Source: Paracoccaceae bacterium
GTDB lineage: Bacteria > Pseudomonadota > Alphaproteobacteria > Rhodobacterales > Rhodobacteraceae
Assembly: GCA_016764835.1 (NCBI GenBank)
Contig: JAESRD010000276.1
Coordinates: 1-10,065 of the forward strand
Direction of reading: 5' to 3'
DNA: 10,065 nt
Part shown: positions 6,148-10,065 of the stretch, piece after piece
Layout: the number at the start of each line of letters is the position of its first letter
Position numbering within the stretch: position 1 is the stretch's first letter
Notes under the pieces: model-generated
Database searches by the model: none
The model's input: the letters and a program-made list of their open reading frames with translations, nothing else
What the model was told of the DNA's origin: nothing
Made by a program: the position numbers and the translations under genes

Positions 6148-8454
6148 ATGAACGCCGTTGCAGATCGCATTGCCCGTAACATTGCCACTGACATTGGCGC
6201 GCGCGCCCAACAGGTTACCGCAACCGTCGCTCTGCTGGATGGCGGCGATACTGTCCCCTTCGTTGCGCGCTACCGCAAAGAGGTAACAGGGGGGCTGGAT
6301 GACACGCAATTGCGGCGGCTGTCCGAACGGTTGAGCTATCTGCGCGATCTGGAGAAACGGCGTGCCAGCATACTTGGCGAGATTACCGAGCAGGGCAAAC
6401 TAACCGACGGCCTTGCCCGCTCTATCGCCGCGGCCGACACCAAAGCCGTGCTTGAAGATCTGTATCTGCCCTTCAAACGCAAGCGGCGCACAAAGGCGAT
6501 GATTGCCCGTGAAAATGGGTTGGAGCCATTGTTGCGCGCCATTCTTGCCAACCGTGCCGCTGATCCGGCAGTGCTGGCAAGGGATTATCTGAATGACGCT
6601 GTGCCGACACAAAAGGATGCGCTGAACGGTGCCCGTGATGTTTTGACCGAAGAATTGAGCGAGAACGCTGCCCTGCTGGGGCGTTTGCGAACGTTCATGC
6701 AGCAAGAGGCGCTCGTCACTGCCAAGGTGCGCAAAGGCAAAGAAGAGGCCGGGGCAAAGTTTTCTGACTATTTTGCCTATAGCGAAAAATGGAAAACGAT
6801 CCCGTCGCACCGTGCGCTGGCCATTATGCGGGCCGCAAAAGAAGAGATAGTGGTCATCGACATCGCTCCTGACACGGAGACGGGGCAAGAGCGCGTCATC
6901 GGGATGATTGCCGCCGCAATAGGAATTCCGGGCCAAAGCCCCGGTGATAAATGGCTGCAAGATGCCGCCGCTTGGACATGGCGGGTTAAGCTAAGCCTGA
7001 CCATGTTCATGGATCTGATGACGGATTTGCGCCGCCGCTCACATGCAACAGCAATTGATGTTTTTGCCCGTAATCTGCGCGATCTGCTGCTGGCGGCTCC
7101 CGCTGGCGCGCGTGCAACGCTTGGTCTTGATCCTGGGATCAGAACCGGCTGTAAAATCGCCGTTGTCGATGAGACGGGTAAGCTGCTGGACACCGCGACA
7201 ATCTATCCGTTTCAACCCCGCAAAGACCTGCGCGGGGCTGAGGAAACATTGCGCCATATGATCCAAAAACATGGCATCGCCCTGATCGCCATCGGCAATG
7301 GAACCGCCAGTCGCGAATCTGAACGGCTCGTCGCGGATGTTATCAAAAGCCTGCCCACGGGTGTCGCCTGCCCGACCCCTGTTATTGTTTCCGAGGCAGG
7401 CGCATCGGTTTATTCCGCGTCAGAGCTCGCGTCGCAGGAATTTCCCGATGTTGATGTGTCTATTCGCGGGGCGATTTCAATCGCACGGCGCCTCCAAGAT
7501 CCGCTGGCCGAATTGGTCAAGATTGAACCGCAGGCGATTGGTGTTGGCCAGTATCAGCACGATGTTGATCAGCGCCACCTCGCCCAGTCGCTTTCTGCTG
7601 TCGTCGAGGATGCGGTGAACGCTGTTGGTGTCGATCTGAACATGGCATCGGCGCCGCTGCTGTCGCATATTGCCGGCCTTGGCCCGTCATTGGCACAAAA
7701 CATTGTGGCGCACCGCGATGTAAATGGTGTTTTTGCATCGCGAAAAGCATTGTTGAAAGTCGCCGGGTTGGGCCCCAAAGCGTTTGAGCAATGCGCCGGG
7801 TTTTTGCGCATAACTGAAGGCAGCGAGCCGCTCGACGCCTCATCAGTTCATCCTGAAGCCTACGGTGTTGCCCGCAAAATTGTAGCAGCTTGCGGGCGTG
7901 ATGTGCGCGCGATCATGGGCGACAGCAGCGCGTTCGCAAATCTTCGCGCCGAACAATTTGTCGACGACAGTTTCGGCCTGCCCACCGTGCGCGATATCCT
8001 CGCAGAACTCGAAAAACCGGGCCGCGACCCGCGTCCAGCGTTTAAAACCGCGACTTTCGCCGAGGGCATCGACAGTATCACTGACCTCAAGCCCGGCATG
8101 TCACTCGAAGGCACCGTCACCAATGTCGCTGCTTTCGGGGCCTTCGTTGATATTGGCGTGCATCAAGACGGGCTGGTGCATGTCAGCCAGCTTGCCGATC
8201 GTTTTGTGAAAGATCCGCATGAGATAGTTAAAGCCGGTGATGTCGTGCGCGTGCGCGTGACCGAAGTCGACGTGGCGCGTAAACGTATCGGGCTAACAAT
8301 GCGTAAGGATAACAGTGCAGATCCCGCACCACGTGGGCGCGCCGCAGACAAACCAAAGGCCAGTCACAAAGCCAAAATGTCGGCTAAACCAAAAGCAGCA
8401 CCGCAAAGTCAGGGCGCATTGGGCTCGGCCTTGGCGGCCGCGCTTAAGCGCTAA
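6148..8454 (+). CDS. tex: Tex, RNA-binding transcription accessory protein
   Basis: Tex is a conserved cytoplasmic nucleic-acid-binding protein, related to eukaryotic Spt6, that affects transcription and RNA handling. The product is 768 residues, the usual length. Domains appear in the standard order. The helical N-terminal Tex domain carries the signature GGDTVPFVARYRKE at about residues 31-44. A YqgF-like RNase H fold runs from about 323 (LGLDPGIRTG) to about 450. Helix-hairpin-helix motifs lie near 505-557 (IAGLGPSLAQNIV and VAGLGPKAFEQ). An S1 RNA-binding domain starts at 647 (LKPGMSLEGTV, then DGLVHVSQL) and ends about 720. A Lys/Ala/Pro-rich tail from about 725 to the end is probably disordered and helps RNA binding. 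The ATG at 6148 is chosen over the longer open frame because AAGGAG (6136-6141) sits six bases ahead and family members begin here. It is a single gene with no obvious operon partner. Confidence 0.97.
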   Translation: MNAVADRIARNIATDIGARAQQVTATVALLDGGDTVPFVARYRKEVTGGLDDTQLRRLSERLSYLRDLEKRRASILGEITEQGKLTDGLARSIAAADTKAVLEDLYLPFKRKRRTKAMIARENGLEPLLRAILANRAADPAVLARDYLNDAVPTQKDALNGARDVLTEELSENAALLGRLRTFMQQEALVTAKVRKGKEEAGAKFSDYFAYSEKWKTIPSHRALAIMRAAKEEIVVIDIAPDTETGQERVIGMIAAAIGIPGQSPGDKWLQDAAAWTWRVKLSLTMFMDLMTDLRRRSHATAIDVFARNLRDLLLAAPAGARATLGLDPGIRTGCKIAVVDETGKLLDTATIYPFQPRKDLRGAEETLRHMIQKHGIALIAIGNGTASRESERLVADVIKSLPTGVACPTPVIVSEAGASVYSASELASQEFPDVDVSIRGAISIARRLQDPLAELVKIEPQAIGVGQYQHDVDQRHLAQSLSAVVEDAVNAVGVDLNMASAPLLSHIAGLGPSLAQNIVAHRDVNGVFASRKALLKVAGLGPKAFEQCAGFLRITEGSEPLDASSVHPEAYGVARKIVAACGRDVRAIMGDSSAFANLRAEQFVDDSFGLPTVRDILAELEKPGRDPRPAFKTATFAEGIDSITDLKPGMSLEGTVTNVAAFGAFVDIGVHQDGLVHVSQLADRFVKDPHEIVKAGDVVRVRVTEVDVARKRIGLTMRKDNSADPAPRGRAADKPKASHKAKMSAKPKAAPQSQGALGSALAAALKR

Positions 8455-8856
8455 GGGTGAATACTCTAATCCTAAAGCCGCCGCACAAGATGAATTGGTC
8501 ATGTGACTTAAGAACTGCCTCAGGCTGGTCAGTGGCGCTAAGTATCTTAATATCACTGATTTTGGAATAATGCAGATAGTGCCTCGGCCAAACAGGTCGT
8601 GTCAGAACGCCGCGATCTGCCAGTATACCAACGTGCAAAATAGCACGGTCTCGCCGATCTCGCAGCCCAAATGACAGCGTGGCGATCAGGTTGAAAATGT
8701 CCGCGACCAAGACCGGTTCTATTTAGCGGGGCGGCGGGCATGCCTGCGTTTTCATATCAGCCAGCACCGCCGCGATGTGACAATCTTAACGATTAAGGCT
8801 TCCAAGCCCGCTAATTATAAGCTCCCGTGCCAGCAGAAGGGGCCACAAGTCGCAGG
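8455..8856. other. Gene-free spacer after tex
   Basis: I find no convincing coding region on either strand in these 402 bases. Minus-strand open frames, such as 8444-8710 from a TTG, lack a ribosome site and recognisable similarity. No strong terminator follows tex. A small inverted repeat, CTTAA-CGA-TTAAG, is at 8785-8797. It loosely resembles the LacI-type operator core at 1819-1838, one base shorter. The segment may be a decayed gene or insertion-sequence relic. Confidence 0.4.
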
Positions 8857-9546
8857 TTATTCTGGAATTAGCCCCGTACCTAGAATATGTTTAACTCCAG
8901 CATGGATATGCGCTGTCAGTAAAACTACAGCAGCCTCTGTTTGGCGCTTGATAACGAGGTCGCGCAACTGAACATGCTCATTTGCGGCAGGTTGACCGCG
9001 AAAGCTCAATACAAGCATATGGTAGCGGATAAATCTGTCAAAAACTAAAGAATGAATTTTCATTAGCGATGGCGCATTGCAGCCCTGAATTGTAGCTTGA
9101 TGAAATTCCCAATCTCTTCGGACCCAATGGTTTACAATCTCTTCGTTTCCACCGACGATATCTTTTTCAACGGCAGCCAACTTATGATGGGCTGAAATAA
9201 CATTTCCTTCCCAGTCAAGATCGCCGAGAAGAATAGATTGACGCAGAGCATTAGTTTCTAGCAGGATTCTTAGGTTTGCAATATCGGTAAGTCCAGCTTT
9301 GCTGATTTTAGCAACTTCAAAGCCGCGTTGTCCTTCTGCGGTGACCAAATCTTCTGATGTAAGCTTACTTAGTAATTCACGTAATGTTGTAATACTGAGT
9401 GAGTATTTCTCTTTTAAGTAGTCTAGGCGAAGTTTTTCACCAGGTTTAAGATGGCCATGTACAATATCAGCACGAAGCCGACGATAAGTAACGTCACCTA
9501 TCGTTTCGCCTTCATATACCGATTGGTCAAATTTATAAATTGCCAT
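8857..9546 (-). CDS. GntR-family transcriptional regulator, FadR subgroup (FCD domain)
   Basis: This 229-residue DNA-binding regulator has the normal length for the group. The winged helix-turn-helix covers about 13-80: YRRLRADIVHGHLKPGEKLR, then LRELLSKLTSEDLV and the wing GQRGFEV. The usual PVREAL recognition segment is altered to TTLRELL. An all-helical FCD effector domain follows (about 85-222). Its metal/ligand-binding residues appear intact: D145 and H149 (DWEFH), H191 (EHVQL) and H213 (AHIHAG). Members often sense carboxylates such as sugar acids or lactate, so the effector may be an organic acid. The start at complement 9544-9546 has only a modest AGG upstream. The DNA is much more AT-rich than the other genes (17 G/C of 60 at 9361-9420, against 38 of 60 at 6241-6300), suggesting different origin. 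No metabolic gene is adjacent, so its targets are unknown. Confidence 0.92.
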   Translation of the reverse strand: MAIYKFDQSVYEGETIGDVTYRRLRADIVHGHLKPGEKLRLDYLKEKYSLSITTLRELLSKLTSEDLVTAEGQRGFEVAKISKAGLTDIANLRILLETNALRQSILLGDLDWEGNVISAHHKLAAVEKDIVGGNEEIVNHWVRRDWEFHQATIQGCNAPSLMKIHSLVFDRFIRYHMLVLSFRGQPAANEHVQLRDLVIKRQTEAAVVLLTAHIHAGVKHILGTGLIPE

Positions 9547-9963
9547 ACATTTACCTGTTTATTAGTAAGTGGGATTAAACATGCCCATTCTGTTGGATTG
9601 TAGTGCTTTCTGTCTGGTTGACCTATATGTACACATGCGCGGCTTCAATACCACCTAAAGAATGCAACCGGCACAGTCGATTTCCTCCAACTCTAGCGTT
9701 GGTTCAGCCCTTCTGATAGTTCTCTAATATACTGAAAATGAAGATTAAAAATTACTACCAAACTGAAGGGGGCAGCTGTTATCGGCCTGTGGAAGCTTTG
9801 TTTGGATCTAGATGAAATATGATTTTCGCAGTTGGTCCCAATATTTTTGCCTGCTGCGAGCCACTTGGAAGCATCGGTTTTTTGGGTTGCGGTCATATTT
9901 GGAGTACGACCCTACCTTCAACATTCTTATATCAGCTATGGCTATTTTGACGAACCAACTAGC
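9547..9963. other. AT-rich gene-free region between the GntR gene and the insertion sequence
   Basis: Nothing convincing is encoded in these 417 bases. The minus-strand frame 9693-9896 (67 codons) has no ribosome site or family resemblance. A weak hairpin, CCAAC-N6-GTTGG, lies at 9687-9702. The GntR promoter must be in the first part, where TACAAT (complement about 9598-9603) is a possible -10 without a good -35. Confidence 0.4.
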
Positions 9964-10065
9964 TGTTTGATCCCACGGTTTGATGGTGCGATCTATTCTT
10001 TGGAATGGAAGGAGGCGCTATGGGACAAGTACGTCACGGCTGCGCCACGTACTGTTACCCGGCAG
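9964..10065 (+). mobile_element. Left end of an IS481-type insertion sequence (partial)
   Basis: The element is inferred from the transposase start inside it and from a putative terminus beginning TGTTTGATCCCACGG at 9964. It is directly preceded by ACTAGC (9958-9963), a hexamer of the NCTAGN form known as the target of IS481. The right end and the second target copy lie outside the window, so the exact boundary is an inference. Confidence 0.6.
10020..10065 (+). CDS. IS481-family transposase, N-terminal fragment (cut by the window edge)
   Basis: Only 15 codons are visible. The first ten, MGQVRHGCAT, match the very characteristic opening of IS481-family transposases (MGQV-HG-ATT). A strong ribosome site, AAGGAGG (10009-10015), precedes the ATG by four bases. 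After residue 10 the frame reads YCYPA, not the expected TT-AVR-like continuation that leads into the helix-turn-helix. This could be natural variation or an early frameshift; the window ends too soon to tell. A full-length product would be a DDE transposase with an N-terminal helix-turn-helix. Confidence 0.7.
   Translation, partial: MGQVRHGCATYCYPA

Noticed and set aside
8440..8451. Perfect palindrome GCGCTTAAGCGC at the end of tex, considered as a terminator
   Set aside because: It lies within the last codons, has no loop or T tract, and is explained by the coding sequence.
8444..8710. Minus-strand open frame of 88 codons after tex
   Set aside because: It starts with TTG without a ribosome site, overlaps the tex stop and matches nothing I know.
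9618..9640. TTGACC followed by TATATGTACACATG as a promoter or GntR operator
   Set aside because: No plus-strand gene follows, there is no matching -10 at the right distance, and the symmetry covers only TGTACA.
9693..9896. Minus-strand open frame of 67 codons in the AT-rich gap
   Set aside because: No ribosome site, no domain, and a composition like random translation of AT-rich DNA.

Overview
The window reads as chromosomal DNA of an alphaproteobacterium, most likely a marine member of the Rhodobacteraceae (Roseobacter-type). This is inferred from protein style, moderate-to-high GC in most genes, and gene families common in that group; no rRNA or marker gene confirms it. Six complete or near-complete genes are well supported, plus one partial transposase at the right edge. 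I see no tRNA, rRNA or CRISPR array.

Left part (1-3265): a minus-strand pair, a LacI-family repressor followed by the secreted binding protein of an ABC importer. The two overlap by 4 bases (ATGA), so the repressor and importer form one transcription unit that continues off the left edge. A palindromic LacI-type operator with a central CG lies over the predicted promoter of this unit. On the other side of that operator, divergently, is a metal-dependent amidohydrolase of the MTA/SAH-deaminase (MtaD/TrzN/SsnA) type. The layout suggests a small uptake-plus-deamination locus for a nitrogen-containing compound under one local repressor; the substrate is not readable from sequence.

Middle (3266-4566): a 274-base gap between convergent genes holds several long inverted repeats and a stretch resembling an IS21-type insertion-sequence end. 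It is followed by a minus-strand imine reductase/reductive aminase-like NADPH enzyme that keeps both usual catalytic residues. Its promoter has a perfect TATAAT inside an inverted repeat, which suggests a dedicated regulator.

Right-middle (4567-8454): a helical DUF6880-type protein of unknown function on the minus strand, and divergently the conserved RNA-binding transcription accessory protein Tex with its full domain set. The space between them holds two inverted repeats.

Right end (8455-10065): a gene-free 400-base spacer, then a markedly AT-rich segment with a lone GntR/FCD regulator and a further gene-free stretch. It ends at the start of an IS481-type insertion sequence lying directly beside a CTAG-containing hexamer. 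This end looks like an acquired or decaying accessory segment.

No clear-cut new defence or mobile system is visible. The points most worth checking are the LacI operator shared by importer and deaminase, the bacterial reductive-aminase-like enzyme with its own operator-like promoter, the structured convergent intergenic region, and the IS481 junction.
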